The notes beneath the pieces are model-generated. The model was given only the letters and a program-made list of their open reading frames with translations. It had not been told where the DNA came from and ran no database searches. Shown here piece by piece: positions 51,102-59,710 of a stretch of DNA of 64,000 nucleotides (positions are counted from its first letter, which is position 1; every line of letters starts with the position of its first letter). The DNA is from PALSA-600 sp037142875 (lineage in GTDB: Bacteria > Actinomycetota > Thermoleophilia > Gaiellales > Gaiellaceae). Where the stretch lies: positions 62,001 to 126,000 of the forward strand of contig JBAWZV010000001.1 in NCBI GenBank assembly GCA_037142875.1, given 5' to 3'. The translations under genes and the position numbers were made by a program.

Positions 51102-51938
51102 CTAGGGGTGAAGCGCAGCGGAGCGTGCGAGGAGGCCCGTGAGGAGACCCGACGCGTCGTACACGTCGGACTCCGCTGGCGGCTCGACGTTCACCGTTGC
51201 GCCGTAGTCGCTCAGGTTCACGGTGACTGCGAACGGGACGCTCTTGCCAGCGACGTCAGAGGCGTACGTCGCCGTGACCCGGCGGAGGAGGCCGTCGCCG
51301 CCGATCCAGACCTCGACCGGGAGGGCGGTGCTCACACCTGCCGCCTTGAGGCGCTTTGCCGCCTCGGCCGGAGCTCCGACAAGCATCGCGGCCTGCGCCA
51401 GGTCGATCGTCGCCTTGTGCCGCATCGTCGCCACTCCGTCGATCGTCTCCGTGCCGGCGGGGGTGAACCCGCCGAGCTGCAACAGCGCCAGGAGCTCGAG
51501 CGGGGACGGGATCGTTGCCGCCTGGAGACCCGAGAGGTCGACACCTGCAGCCTTGGCGGCAGCACCGAGGTCGATCTTCACCCAGCTCTTGCCCTCTGGG
51601 AGCAGGCCGTTTGCCGCGTCCGAGCGCAGATAGAGATCCGGTGAGCCCCCGTCGTCGATGAGCCGGGCGTCGACGGTGCCGCCAACGGCCGGCAACCCCG
51701 CCGCGGCCAGGGCCTTCGACAGGTCGAGCGTCAGCGCTGAACGCTCGTGCGACAGGAAGCCAGTGCCCGTGATCGTGTGGGTCCCGACCGTGACGTCCAG
51801 CGCAACGCGTGCCCCATCGGTCTGGCCACTCTTCGTCGCTGCACCCGTCACCGGGGCGGCCGCGCTGCGAACGCCGCAGGCGGTGAGCGAGAGAGCGAGC
51901 GCGAGAAGTGCGAGCCCGAGGGCGAGGCGTTTCGGCAC
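51102..51938 (-). CDS. Lipoprotein of unknown function (paralogue A)
   Basis: 278 residues from GTG 51938. Signal peptide with lipobox L-T-A-C-G near residue 18-22, so it should be anchored to the outer face of the membrane. The mature part resembles LppX/LprG-like lipoproteins: V-T-V-G-T-H-T-I-T-G-T-G-F, then S-W-V-K-I-D-L-G, D-G-V-A-T-M-R-H-K-A-T-I-D and V-E-V-W-I-G-G-D-G-L-L-R-R-V. It shares this layout with the gene at 53773. It is divergent from the DUF1906 gene. Confidence 0.8.
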   Translation of the reverse strand: MPKRLALGLALLALALSLTACGVRSAAAPVTGAATKSGQTDGARVALDVTVGTHTITGTGFLSHERSALTLDLSKALAAAGLPAVGGTVDARLIDDGGSPDLYLRSDAANGLLPEGKSWVKIDLGAAAKAAGVDLSGLQAATIPSPLELLALLQLGGFTPAGTETIDGVATMRHKATIDLAQAAMLVGAPAEAAKRLKAAGVSTALPVEVWIGGDGLLRRVTATYASDVAGKSVPFAVTVNLSDYGATVNVEPPAESDVYDASGLLTGLLARSAALHP

Positions 51939-52034
51939 AGCGGACCACTTGTAGTGGCGACCTGGAGCGCTGTCAAGAGCCCACACAGGCGCGTCTCTGC
52001 GAGGAGCGGGTCGTCTGACGTAGAACGAGTCCTG

Positions 52035-53750
52035 ATGCGCTGGTCTCGTACTGCGCTGCCTGCTCACCTCCCAGCACGGCGGCTCCTTGGAAGCGCCGTC
52101 CTCGCGGCCGGGCTTGCCTTCGGTCTCGTCGGCGGTGGGGCCGCAGCAGGTGGCGCCCGGACAGCCGTCTTCACCGGCTACGGCTTCGAGACGTGCGAGG
52201 CCCCCACGGTCGATCAGCTCGACGCCTGGCTGACGTCGCCCTACCGGGCAGTCGGGATCTACATCGGCGGCGTGAACCGGACATGTCCAAACCTCGCGCT
52301 GACCTCGGGATGGATCGCATCCGTCCTCACCGACGGCTGGAGCCTGATCCCGACGTACGTCGGCCTCCAGCCACCATGTGTCACGAATTCCAGACGCGCG
52401 CACTTCACGGCCGCAAACGCGCAGGCGCAGGGTGGTGTCGCTGGGGCGGATGCCATCGCCGCCGCGACCGCCCTCGGGCTCCCGTCAGGAAGCCCGCTGT
52501 ACCTCGACCTCGAGGCGTATGCGACGCACGACCCCGCGTGCACGCAGGCGGCGCTGAGGTTTGTCTCGGCCTGGGTCGACGCGCTCCACGCCCGCGGGTA
52601 CGTCGCCGGCGTCTACGGCAGCGCGGGGTCGGTGATGCGCGACCTGCAGCAGCTGGCGTCGACGCCCAGCTCGCCCGATGACATCTGGATCGGGAACTGG
52701 GATGGCCGCGAGACGGTCTTCGGCGACCCGTACGTGAGCGACACGCTCTGGGCAAATCACCAGCGACTCCACCAGTACCGCGGCGGACACAGGGAGACGT
52801 TCGGCGGAGTCACGATCAACATCGACAGCGACTACCTCGACGGTGCCGTCGTGACGACGCTCGCCGCACCCAGGCCGCAGCCGACTGGCGGGAGCGGCAC
52901 GGCGTCCTCCGCCGGGTCAACCGGCTCAGGCGATGGCCAGGCGAAGGCAACGTGGGAGCGCACGACGTTCACCGGAGCGGTTGCTGCGATGCTCGAGCCG
53001 TTGGAGCTGAGCGCTCCGATCGCAGGCTTCGACACGGGCGGGTACGCCGTCTCGCTCTCGATCACCGACGCAAGCACGTTCACGCCCGTCAACACATTCG
53101 CCGGCGCGCTCGGCATCCACATCGCCGCCCGCGGCGTTCCGGCGGCGCCGCTCTACGCAACGAACCAGACGACCTGGAAGCCGATCCCGGAGCTCCTGTC
53201 TCCCGACGCGCCGCTCACCGGGCCGGTCGGTTTCACCCGCCGACACGACGGATCGGTCGACATCCGGACATCGATCGCAGCGAACTTCGCCCTCATGCCC
53301 GACCACACCCACCCCACGACAGCGCGGCTTGCCTCAGCGCACCTCGTCGACGGCGTCCTCCGGCTCGGCTGGCATCGCTCAGCTGACTCGAATGGCCCTG
53401 TCGCAGCCTACGCGGTGACCCTCGCAAACCACCCTGCGGTCACAGTCGACAGCACGACCCGACACGCGGGTGTCTCGACCTTCCACGGGCACGCTCCGAG
53501 CGTGTTCCGGATCGTCGCGTTCGATAACGCCGGAAACCAGTCGGCGCCGTCGAAGCCCGTCGTCGTGCTGCCCTCCAAGCGGCCGGCGGATCTCCCCAGG
53601 GCCCTCCCATCCTGGGCGTGGCAGTTCTACGACTGGCAGCGGAGCAAGAGGGCGACTGCACGTCCGGCGGGTGCGCCAAAGGCGATCCCTCGCTGGTACT
53701 GGAGCTGGGCGGCGTGGCGCACCGCCCCGTTTCACCTGCGCGGCGCGTAG
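52035..53750 (+). CDS. Secreted DUF1906 (Rv2525c-like glycoside hydrolase-type) protein
   Basis: 571 residues from ATG 52035. Signal peptide to about residue 38. Residues 45-260 are a DUF1906 TIM-barrel-like domain: Y-G-F-E-T-C-E-A-P, A-V-G-I-Y-I-G-G, W-S-L-I-P-T-Y-V-G, L-Y-L-D-L-E-A-Y, where the Asp-Leu-Glu pair is the likely catalytic acid site. A Ser/Gly/Thr linker leads to two beta domains, the second fibronectin-like (L-R-L-G-W-H-R-S). It likely binds or cuts cell-wall glycan outside the cell. Two lipoprotein paralogues flank it. Confidence 0.8.
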   Translation: MRWSRTALPAHLPARRLLGSAVLAAGLAFGLVGGGAAAGGARTAVFTGYGFETCEAPTVDQLDAWLTSPYRAVGIYIGGVNRTCPNLALTSGWIASVLTDGWSLIPTYVGLQPPCVTNSRRAHFTAANAQAQGGVAGADAIAAATALGLPSGSPLYLDLEAYATHDPACTQAALRFVSAWVDALHARGYVAGVYGSAGSVMRDLQQLASTPSSPDDIWIGNWDGRETVFGDPYVSDTLWANHQRLHQYRGGHRETFGGVTINIDSDYLDGAVVTTLAAPRPQPTGGSGTASSAGSTGSGDGQAKATWERTTFTGAVAAMLEPLELSAPIAGFDTGGYAVSLSITDASTFTPVNTFAGALGIHIAARGVPAAPLYATNQTTWKPIPELLSPDAPLTGPVGFTRRHDGSVDIRTSIAANFALMPDHTHPTTARLASAHLVDGVLRLGWHRSADSNGPVAAYAVTLANHPAVTVDSTTRHAGVSTFHGHAPSVFRIVAFDNAGNQSAPSKPVVVLPSKRPADLPRALPSWAWQFYDWQRSKRATARPAGAPKAIPRWYWSWAAWRTAPFHLRGA

Positions 53751-53772
53751 GGAGCGACAGCGATCGAGCGAC

Positions 53773-54636
53773 TCACGACGGTGTTCCGAACGGCACGCCG
53801 TCGAGAGCGTCCTGCGTGGCGTCGTACACGAAAACTGCCGGCGGTGGCACCACGCGAACGGGCGTACCCCAGTCGGAGAGGTCGAGAACGATCGTGTTCA
53901 GCGTCTCGACGCCGTTGGTCGCCGAGTCGTAAGGAAGCTCGATCCGGCGGATCAGCCCGTCCTCCCCAACCCACACGTCGACCTGCCCGGAGTTCTTCGC
54001 GCCCTGAGTCACGAGGTCCTGGGCGAACACCTGGGCCGCGTTGCTCTCCTGCTTCGCCGTGTCCAGAGTCACGCCGACGCTGTAGTGCGTCGTCGGGGTA
54101 CCGTCGATCGTCTCCGGGCCGATCGCGCGCAGCGCCGACGCTGCGTGGAGAAGCGCAACGATCTCGGCCGGGTTCGTCACGAGGTCACCGATCGCGACGA
54201 GGGTCTCGGACGGGATCAGCGCGATGCTTGCACCGACGTCGAGCTTCATCCAGGTCTTGCCCGCTGGAAGCTGATGACCGACGAACGCAAACGTCGAGTA
54301 GAGAACCGGCGCGCCCTCGGCCGTCTCGACGTATCGCGCCTGCATCGTCCCCGCATGACCTGCGAGCAGCGTGCTCGTGTTGTTGAGGTAGCCCGGCGCG
54401 ATCGTGTACGTCATGTCGGCCGCCGTGCCGTCGAACGTCCCGGTCCCGGTGATCGTGTTCTCCGAGTTCGGCCCGCCGATCAGGTCGATCCCGAGCGTGA
54501 ACGCGACACGGACGCCGCCTGCCCTCTCGCTCCTTGCGAGCGCCGTCTGGACGGGGTCGGTCGACCCGCTCCCGCCGCACCCGGTGAGTCCGGCGAGGAG
54601 GAGCGCCGAGACGACGACGAGGGAGGCGAGGCGCAC
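53773..54636 (-). CDS. Lipoprotein of unknown function (paralogue B)
   Basis: 287 residues from GTG 54636 (the longer frame from 54933 has no good signal peptide). Lipobox L-T-G-C-G near residue 19. The order of domains matches the gene at 51102: T-G-T-G-T-F-D-G-T-A-A-D, T-W-M-K-L-D-V-G-A, D-G-T-P-T-T-H-Y and V-D-V-W-V-G-E-D-G-L-I-R-R-I. Probably an LppX/LprG-like outer-face lipid- or glycan-binding protein. It is convergent with the DUF1906 gene, whose stop lies 22 bases away. Confidence 0.8.
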   Translation of the reverse strand: MRLASLVVVSALLLAGLTGCGGSGSTDPVQTALARSERAGGVRVAFTLGIDLIGGPNSENTITGTGTFDGTAADMTYTIAPGYLNNTSTLLAGHAGTMQARYVETAEGAPVLYSTFAFVGHQLPAGKTWMKLDVGASIALIPSETLVAIGDLVTNPAEIVALLHAASALRAIGPETIDGTPTTHYSVGVTLDTAKQESNAAQVFAQDLVTQGAKNSGQVDVWVGEDGLIRRIELPYDSATNGVETLNTIVLDLSDWGTPVRVVPPPAVFVYDATQDALDGVPFGTPS

Positions 54637-54680
54637 TGCCCGCCCAAGGTCGCAGACGCGGGATGCAACGTCAAGGCTGA

Positions 54681-54765
54681 CCCCCGTGGAAAAGCGCTGC
54701 CACGCAGGTGAAAGCCCGGCTCTCCGCAGCCGGCGAAGAGTCACGCCACGTGCTAGGTTAGCGCC
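54681..54765. other. Possible structured RNA or leader upstream of the cold-shock gene
   Basis: The 207-base gap between paralogue B and the cold-shock gene contains several complementary pieces (for example CCCGGCT/AGCCGGC near 54716-54732 and GCTA/TAGC near 54752-54762) and the text CACGCAGGTGAAAGCC. It may be a cold-shock leader or a riboswitch-like element. I cannot match it to a known RNA family. Confidence 0.25.
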
Positions 54766-54843
54766 GCACACGAGCGAGTACCGGATGCGCACAGGGCGCT
54801 TCCTCTGCCCGTTCTTGGATTTGGTAGAGGAGGTGTATTTCAT

Positions 54844-55053
54844 ATGGCAACCGGAACCGTGAAGTGGTTCAACGACGCGAAGGGCTTTGGCTTCATCTCG
54901 CCGAGTGACGGAAGCAAGGACGTCTTCGTTCATTTCAGCGCGATCGCAGGCGACGGCTTCAAGTCACTCGCCGAGGGCGCGAACGTGGAGTTCGAGGTCG
55001 TCGACGGACCGAAGGGTCCGCAGGCGCAGAACGTCAGCGTCATCGGAGGGTAG
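54844..55053 (+). CDS. Cold-shock protein, CspA family
   Basis: 69 residues from ATG 54844, with GAGGAGG 8 bases before. Cold-shock domain: G-T-V-K-W-F-N-D-A-K-G-F-G-F-I (RNP1) and D-V-F-V-H-F-S-A-I (RNP2). It binds RNA and single-stranded DNA. A strong hairpin follows at once. It is a stand-alone gene with a long 5' region, as usual for such genes. Confidence 0.96.
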   Translation: MATGTVKWFNDAKGFGFISPSDGSKDVFVHFSAIAGDGFKSLAEGANVEFEVVDGPKGPQAQNVSVIGG

Positions 55054-55059
55054 AAGTCC

Positions 55060-55094
55060 AGTGGCGGGGCGCGCCTCGAGTGCGCCCCGCCACT
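55060..55094 (+). terminator. Hairpin terminator after the cold-shock gene
   Basis: A perfect 13-bp stem, 55060-55072 with 55082-55094, loop of 9 bases, directly after the stop and followed by TCGTTCT. Confidence 0.8.
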
Positions 55095-55121
55095 TCGTTC
55101 TCGCATGGCTATCGTGAAACG

Positions 55122-55523
55122 GTGACCCGCCTTCGTTTTGCCCTACCTGGTGGGGCTGCGCTCCTCATCGGCGCTACCGTCGCGATCATCTTCTGGCCCA
55201 GCTCGAAGTCGAGCTCGGCCACACCACCCACGACGAGCCTCGCCAACGGGCGTGTGGTCTACCGCCGGGCGTGCGGGCAGTGCCACGAGCTCGCCGATGC
55301 CCGTTCGGCCGGCTTCGGTGGATCGGCGAAGGCGGACGGTGGCCCAAGCTTCGACCACCTCGACGTCTCCTACGACGTCTCGGTCGGCGCGATCACCGGC
55401 TCGTTCACCGGGCATGAGACGCTCATGACGGATCTCAGCTGGCAGGAGATCCAGGACGTCTCGGCGTACCTTGCGAATGCAACGCGCGGCAACCCGATCG
55501 TCGCGAAGCTCATCGACGGGTAG
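55122..55523 (+). CDS. Membrane-anchored c-type cytochrome
   Basis: 133 residues from GTG 55122. One N-terminal helix (about 6-26) anchors it; the outer domain has one haem site C-G-Q-C-H near residue 50, and a distal Met in the text H-E-T-L-M-T-D-L-S. It carries electrons outside the membrane. A split cytochrome b operon lies 1 kb downstream on the other strand, and both may serve one respiratory chain; this is inference from position only. Confidence 0.85.
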   Translation: MTRLRFALPGGAALLIGATVAIIFWPSSKSSSATPPTTSLANGRVVYRRACGQCHELADARSAGFGGSAKADGGPSFDHLDVSYDVSVGAITGSFTGHETLMTDLSWQEIQDVSAYLANATRGNPIVAKLIDG

Positions 55524-55615
55524 CTCCGCACTTGCAGCGGGGCGATCCGCGTGCGAGAGTCCGACCAGCACCGACAACCTCCTGCGGCAGCGCCAACACC
55601 CGCCGAAGGAGGACG

Positions 55616-56338
55616 ATGGCCGCGCGCCTGCTCTACGTCACTGAGCCGATGCTCACCGGGCCTGACGTGCTCGCGGTGCAGCGCAGACTCAGGGCGCTCG
55701 GCTACGACCCGGGCTCACCGGATGGGATCTACGGGCCACGGACAGCACAGGCGGTGCGGGCGTTCCAGGCCGCTGCCACCCTGATAGTCGACGGGATCGT
55801 CGGCCCGAAGACGCGGGCGGTACTGCGCCAACCCGGCGTCACGCCGCCGCCTCCCCCATCGAGCGCGCTCGGCCGGAAAGCGCTCGCAGCGGCCGTCGGC
55901 CAGATCGGCGCGCACGAGGAGCCGGCCGGGTCGAATCGCACACCCTTCGGAGCCTGGTTTGGTCTTGACGGTGCGCCCTGGTGCGCGATCTTCGTCAGCT
56001 GGTGCTTCGCAACCGGGGCGGGAGTCGTGCTCGCACGCGGGTTCGGCGGCCCGGGGTGCACGGCGAGGGGGTGCGCCTCGGTCCCAACCCTGGAGGCGTG
56101 GCTGCGGTCGACCGGCATGTGGCTCACCCAGGGCCCCGCCGCACCGGGCGATCTCGTGGTCTACGACTGGGACGGTGGCAGCCCCGACCACATCGGGATC
56201 GTGGAGGCACACCACGGCGACACGCTCGTCGCAGTCGAGGGCAACACGTCCGTTGCGAACGACCGCAACGGCGGTGCGGTGATGCGCCGCACGCGCACCG
56301 TCGGCGACGTGGCCGGGTTCGGTCGGGTCAGGCGGTAG
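55616..56338 (+). CDS. Peptidoglycan-binding domain plus amidase/peptidase-like (CHAP-type) protein
   Basis: 240 residues from ATG 55616, following AAGGAGG. N-terminal PG_binding_1 domain (about 13-75) with V-Q-R-R-L-R-A-L-G-Y-D-P-G-S-P-D-G-I-Y-G-P. A Pro linker precedes a CHAP/TIGR02594-like domain with P-W-C-A-I-F-V-S-W-C and D-H-I-G-I-V-E-A-H-H and E-G-N-T-S, where the Cys, His and Asn/Glu form the usual catalytic set. It likely cuts peptidoglycan peptides; no signal peptide is visible, so its route outside is unclear. Its end overlaps the convergent gene by 11 bases. Confidence 0.85.
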   Translation: MAARLLYVTEPMLTGPDVLAVQRRLRALGYDPGSPDGIYGPRTAQAVRAFQAAATLIVDGIVGPKTRAVLRQPGVTPPPPPSSALGRKALAAAVGQIGAHEEPAGSNRTPFGAWFGLDGAPWCAIFVSWCFATGAGVVLARGFGGPGCTARGCASVPTLEAWLRSTGMWLTQGPAAPGDLVVYDWDGGSPDHIGIVEAHHGDTLVAVEGNTSVANDRNGGAVMRRTRTVGDVAGFGRVRR

Positions 56339-57314
56339 GGCGGCGCGTGCTGCGGCCTTCGGCGACGCGGTAGTAGTCCCGCCACATCAGCCGGTAGATC
56401 GGGATGAACCGCGGGATCGAGCGGACACCCGGGATGAACGGCAGCAGCACGAAGCCGACCGAGAGAAGCCCCATCAGCGCCCAGATCTGAGCGTCGGCGT
56501 TCTCGGACGTCGCGAACGGGGGGATCTGGTACCAGAAGGTGTAGAGCCAGAGCCAGGCCTGCCCCGGGTAGTTGCCGGTCTCGTTCATCATTCCCCACTG
56601 GCTTCCCTGGAGGTTCTGGCGCCCGGCCATGTTCTCGAGGTAGCTGCCATCGGCGAGAAACAGCAACGACTTGGTGAAGTTCGTCTGGTAGAAGCGGCTC
56701 GTCGAGATGAGTGCACCGTCGAGCGCGCCGCTGCGCGCCATCAACAGAAGGTTCGACATCAGCGGCGCGACCGGTCCGTAGGACGCGGGAGCGAGCACGA
56801 GCTGACCGGAGACGAAGCTCGAGTTGTCGAGCGCGTCGGAGTACGCCTTCGTCCAGGCCTGCCGCTGGCTCTCCGACGCATTCTGGTACTCGGCGAGCGC
56901 TGAGTGGAGCTGGAGATCGGTCGTGGCGGGGATGGAAAGCGGGCCGAGGACGAACGCCCGCGCCGGGTCGATCGCAATCCGGACGCCGATCGCCCGCTGG
57001 ATCGAGAGACTCCCGATGATGTTCTGACCGGCTCCCGCGACGTGCGTGTAGGGAGGGCCGTAGGTGGCAACACCGCTCGTCCCGTCGAGTTCGGAGAGCG
57101 CGGTCGCCAGGAAGTCACGGGGCACGGCGCTAGCCCAGGTCGCAACGGTCAGGGGCTTCTCGTCGGGCGAGGAGAACACCGCGGAGAAGGTGAGAGTGAG
57201 GACGGTGACCACGACGAGCACGATCACGGCCTCCCTGATCAGGTCGTAGCGACGCTTCGCCCCGGTCCACTCGACGGCCGGATCCGGGGCAATCGGATAC
57301 CCGGCAACGCTCAT
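56328..57314 (-). CDS. Cytochrome b C-terminal/subunit IV-like protein with a large extra domain
   Basis: 328 residues from ATG 57314, overlapping the cytochrome b gene by 4 bases. One N-terminal helix (about residues 27-49, V-I-V-L-V-V-V-T-V-L-T-L-T-F), then about 200 hydrophilic residues outside or inside the membrane, then one or two helices and a basic end (R-L-M-W-R-D-Y-Y-R). The last part (L-W-L-Y-T-F-W-Y-Q-I-P-P, A-L-M-G-L-L-S-V-G-F-V-L-L-P-F-I-P-G) resembles the C-terminal helices of subunit IV of b6f-type complexes. The PEWY motif of the quinol site is not visible. No Rieske gene is nearby. Confidence 0.55.
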   Translation of the reverse strand: MSVAGYPIAPDPAVEWTGAKRRYDLIREAVIVLVVVTVLTLTFSAVFSSPDEKPLTVATWASAVPRDFLATALSELDGTSGVATYGPPYTHVAGAGQNIIGSLSIQRAIGVRIAIDPARAFVLGPLSIPATTDLQLHSALAEYQNASESQRQAWTKAYSDALDNSSFVSGQLVLAPASYGPVAPLMSNLLLMARSGALDGALISTSRFYQTNFTKSLLFLADGSYLENMAGRQNLQGSQWGMMNETGNYPGQAWLWLYTFWYQIPPFATSENADAQIWALMGLLSVGFVLLPFIPGVRSIPRFIPIYRLMWRDYYRVAEGRSTRRPTA

Positions 57315-57934
57315 GGTTTCGCCTCTCGTCCTGGCAGCGGCGGGCACACACCGGTCTTACGCACGAGCAGGACGTGGAGCGCGATCAGCGCGCCGACGCC
57401 GAGCGGCAGCAGGACGATATGCCACATGAACATCTGCCCGTAGTTGAGGACATTGAAGAATGCGCCGATCCCTGCGGCGTTCAGCCCGTCCTTCGCCTGG
57501 CCGGCGATCCACTGCGAGTCGAAGTTCTGCTGCGTAAGGTAGCCCGTGAAGGCGGTGCCGATCGAGACGAGGAACGCCACGGCGCCCGTCATCCAGGTCA
57601 GCGCGCGCTTCCCACGCCAGGCGGCCATGAAGAACTTCCCCCAGAGATGGACGACCATGAAGAAGAAGAACAGCTCCGTGCCCCACAGATGCGTGCTGTT
57701 GACGTAGCGACCGACGCCCGAGCCATGCCACCAGGCCGGCCCCGCGAGCGAGAGCACGCAGCCGGAGAGGACGATCACGACGAACGCCGCGAGCGTCAGG
57801 ACGCCGAAGACGTAGATCCAGGACGCAACGTAGATCGGCTGCGTATCCGGAAGCAGCCGATCAGGTGGCAGCGTCTCCTCGACCGCTCGACGCACACGCC
57901 CTGTCCACGTCGGGCGCCGCTCGAACGTGCTCAC
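57311..57934 (-). CDS. Cytochrome b6-like (N-terminal cytochrome b) subunit
   Basis: 207 residues from GTG 57934. Four helices with the His pairs that hold two b haems: N-S-T-H-L-W-G-T-E-L-F-F-F-F and V-V-H-L-W-G, then M-W-H-I-V-L-L-P-L-G and I-A-L-H-V-L-L-V. The length matches the 200-residue cytochrome b6 type rather than full cytochrome b. It would be the core of a quinol:cytochrome c reductase. It lies between the small membrane gene and the subunit IV-like gene, all overlapping by 4 bases. Confidence 0.85.
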   Translation of the reverse strand: MSTFERRPTWTGRVRRAVEETLPPDRLLPDTQPIYVASWIYVFGVLTLAAFVVIVLSGCVLSLAGPAWWHGSGVGRYVNSTHLWGTELFFFFMVVHLWGKFFMAAWRGKRALTWMTGAVAFLVSIGTAFTGYLTQQNFDSQWIAGQAKDGLNAAGIGAFFNVLNYGQMFMWHIVLLPLGVGALIALHVLLVRKTGVCPPLPGREAKP

Positions 57935-58113
57935 TCGTCCACCTCGTCGTGTGGGAACGGCACGAGCACGGCCAGGACAAACGCGACGACCATCAGCCCG
58001 ATCACGATCGCGTTCGCGACGGAGATCAGGAACCAACCGGTGTGAAAGTAGCTCGGCCGTCCGTTCAGATCGATCAGCGACGCGAGTGAAACCTGAGCGA
58101 GAACGGCGTACAC
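57931..58113 (-). CDS. Small single-helix membrane protein in the cytochrome b operon
   Basis: About 60 residues from GTG 58113 (ATG 58155 upstream is also open). One membrane helix, N-A-I-V-I-G-L-M-V-V-A-F-V-L-A-V, with an acidic tail (D-E-V-D-E) whose stop overlaps the cytochrome b GTG by 4 bases. It is probably an accessory subunit of the complex. Family not recognised. Confidence 0.55.
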   Translation of the reverse strand: MYAVLAQVSLASLIDLNGRPSYFHTGWFLISVANAIVIGLMVVAFVLAVLVPFPHDEVDE

Positions 58114-58237
58114 ACAGGGGATAGTCCCAGGTCGGTCGAACGCATTCCTCCGCACTCAACCGAAAGCGCACTGCGGGTTCCTACTGATCCGGACGGTTCC
58201 CGGCTCCGCCGCGACGCAGAACGCGCATGATCTGCCC

Positions 58238-58606
58238 GTGCGCACGCTCTTCCCACCGCGCGGCCAGGCAACTGCCGCAGACGCGCTCGCAATCGTCGTG
58301 TTTGCGACGATCGGGCTGATCTCTCACCACCACGGCATCAGCTTCCGCGGGTACGCGCGGGATGCTGCCCCGGTGCTCGGCGGCTGGTTCGTCGCGGCGA
58401 TGGTCTTTCGGCTCTACGTTCGCCCGTCGGCGAAGGCGCTCATCGGCACGTGGGCCGTCGGCGTCACGGCGGGCGTGCTCGTCCGTGCGCTTGCGCTCGG
58501 CCGCGCGCTAAACGGGAAGGAGGCGACCTTCCTCACGGTCGCGCTCATCTCGAACCTCGTGTTCGTGGTCGGACTACGCGCCGTCGCGTCGCTCGTGCGG
58601 CGCTAG
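58238..58606 (+). CDS. DUF3054 membrane protein
   Basis: 122 residues from GTG 58238. Four helices, with A-D-A-L-A-I-V-V-F-A-T-I-G at the start, H-H-H-G-I in the first loop and F-V-V-G-L-R-A-V at the end. This fits the DUF3054 family, of unknown role. It is divergent from the cytochrome b operon with a gap of 124 bases, and is followed 34 bases later by the enolase-superfamily gene. Confidence 0.75.
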   Translation: MRTLFPPRGQATAADALAIVVFATIGLISHHHGISFRGYARDAAPVLGGWFVAAMVFRLYVRPSAKALIGTWAVGVTAGVLVRALALGRALNGKEATFLTVALISNLVFVVGLRAVASLVRR

Positions 58607-58640
58607 CCGCCGAGACGGCACTGCCAGCTACCCTCGGGGG

Positions 58641-59687
58641 ATGGGACTCTACGACGCCATCCGTGACCTTCCGTTTCGCATCGCCGACGTCCAGCAGGAG
58701 GTGCATTCGCAGCCGATCAGCCCGGAGTTCATCCGCAAGACGACGATCATCCGCCTGCGTACGGTCGCGAACATCCGCCCCGAGGGAGGTGACGGTCTCG
58801 GCGAGGACGTCACCTACGACCCCAACGAGCACGAGCCGCATCGCCTCCCCCAGCTCGATCTCCTCGGCGAGTGGACGATCGACTCGTTCTCCAGGTTCCT
58901 CGCCGAGCAGGAGCTCTTCCCGGCCGGTCAGCCTGAGCACGAGGCTTACCGCGACTATCGCCGCTGGGCCTACGAGTCGGCCGCACTCGACGTGGCGCTC
59001 CGGCAAAACGACACGAACCTGGGGACGCTGATCGGGCGCGAGGCACAGCCCGTCCGGTTCGTCACGTCCACACGCGCCACCGATCTCGACGGCTGGCTCG
59101 CGCTCTACCCCGACCTTCGCTTCAAGCTCGACCCGACACCGGCCTGGACCGACGAGGTCTTCGCGACCCTCTCGGCCCGTGGCAACGTCGACGTCGTCGA
59201 CCTGAAGGGCGTCTACCAGGGCACGAACGTCGACAATCCGCCGAACCCCGACCTCTACCGACGTGTCGCCGAGGCGTTCCCGGACGCATGGATCGAGGAC
59301 CCGGCACTGACCCCGGAGACGGAGGAGGTGCTTGCACCCCATCGCGACCGGATCACGTGGGATGCCCCGATCCACTCGTTCGCCGACGTCGAGGCGCTGC
59401 CGTTCAAGCCGCGGTGTCTCAACTCCAAGCCGTCACGGTTCGGGTCGCTCGAGCGGCTCCTCACGTTCTACGACCGCTGCGCCGAGGAGGGAATCGCGCT
59501 CTACGGTGGCGGACAGTTCGAGCTCGGGCCGGGCCGCGGCCACATCCAGCTTCTCGCGTCGTACTTCCACGCAGATTCGACAAACGACGTGGCACCTCGC
59601 GGCTACAACAACGGCGAGTCGACGCCCGGGCTCGAGACGAGCCCGCTCGACCCGAACCCGCTGATGTTCGGGTTTGGCCGTTTCTGA
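58641..59687 (+). CDS. Enolase-superfamily (mandelate racemase/muconate lactonizing-like) protein
   Basis: 348 residues from ATG 58641. C-terminal barrel signs: F-K-L-D-P-T (K-x-D-like), V-D-V-V-D-L-K-G-V-Y (Asp/Lys pair), W-I-E-D-P-A-L (metal Glu/Asp), T-W-D-A-P-I-H, L-N-S-K-P-S-R-F-G-S and G-G-G-Q-F-E-L-G. These are the acid/base and metal positions of OSB synthase/racemase-like members. The reaction is unknown. Neighbours (DUF3054, a secreted protein) give no help. Confidence 0.75.
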   Translation: MGLYDAIRDLPFRIADVQQEVHSQPISPEFIRKTTIIRLRTVANIRPEGGDGLGEDVTYDPNEHEPHRLPQLDLLGEWTIDSFSRFLAEQELFPAGQPEHEAYRDYRRWAYESAALDVALRQNDTNLGTLIGREAQPVRFVTSTRATDLDGWLALYPDLRFKLDPTPAWTDEVFATLSARGNVDVVDLKGVYQGTNVDNPPNPDLYRRVAEAFPDAWIEDPALTPETEEVLAPHRDRITWDAPIHSFADVEALPFKPRCLNSKPSRFGSLERLLTFYDRCAEEGIALYGGGQFELGPGRGHIQLLASYFHADSTNDVAPRGYNNGESTPGLETSPLDPNPLMFGFGRF

Positions 59688-59710
59688 TCAGGCGGGCTAT
59701 CCTGACCTTG

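Noticed and set aside
54681..54765. c-di-GMP (GEMM) or cobalamin riboswitch before the cold-shock gene
   Set aside because: CACGCA and GCTA...TAGC pieces were suggestive, but the order and the GNRA loop of GEMM and the B12 box were not found.
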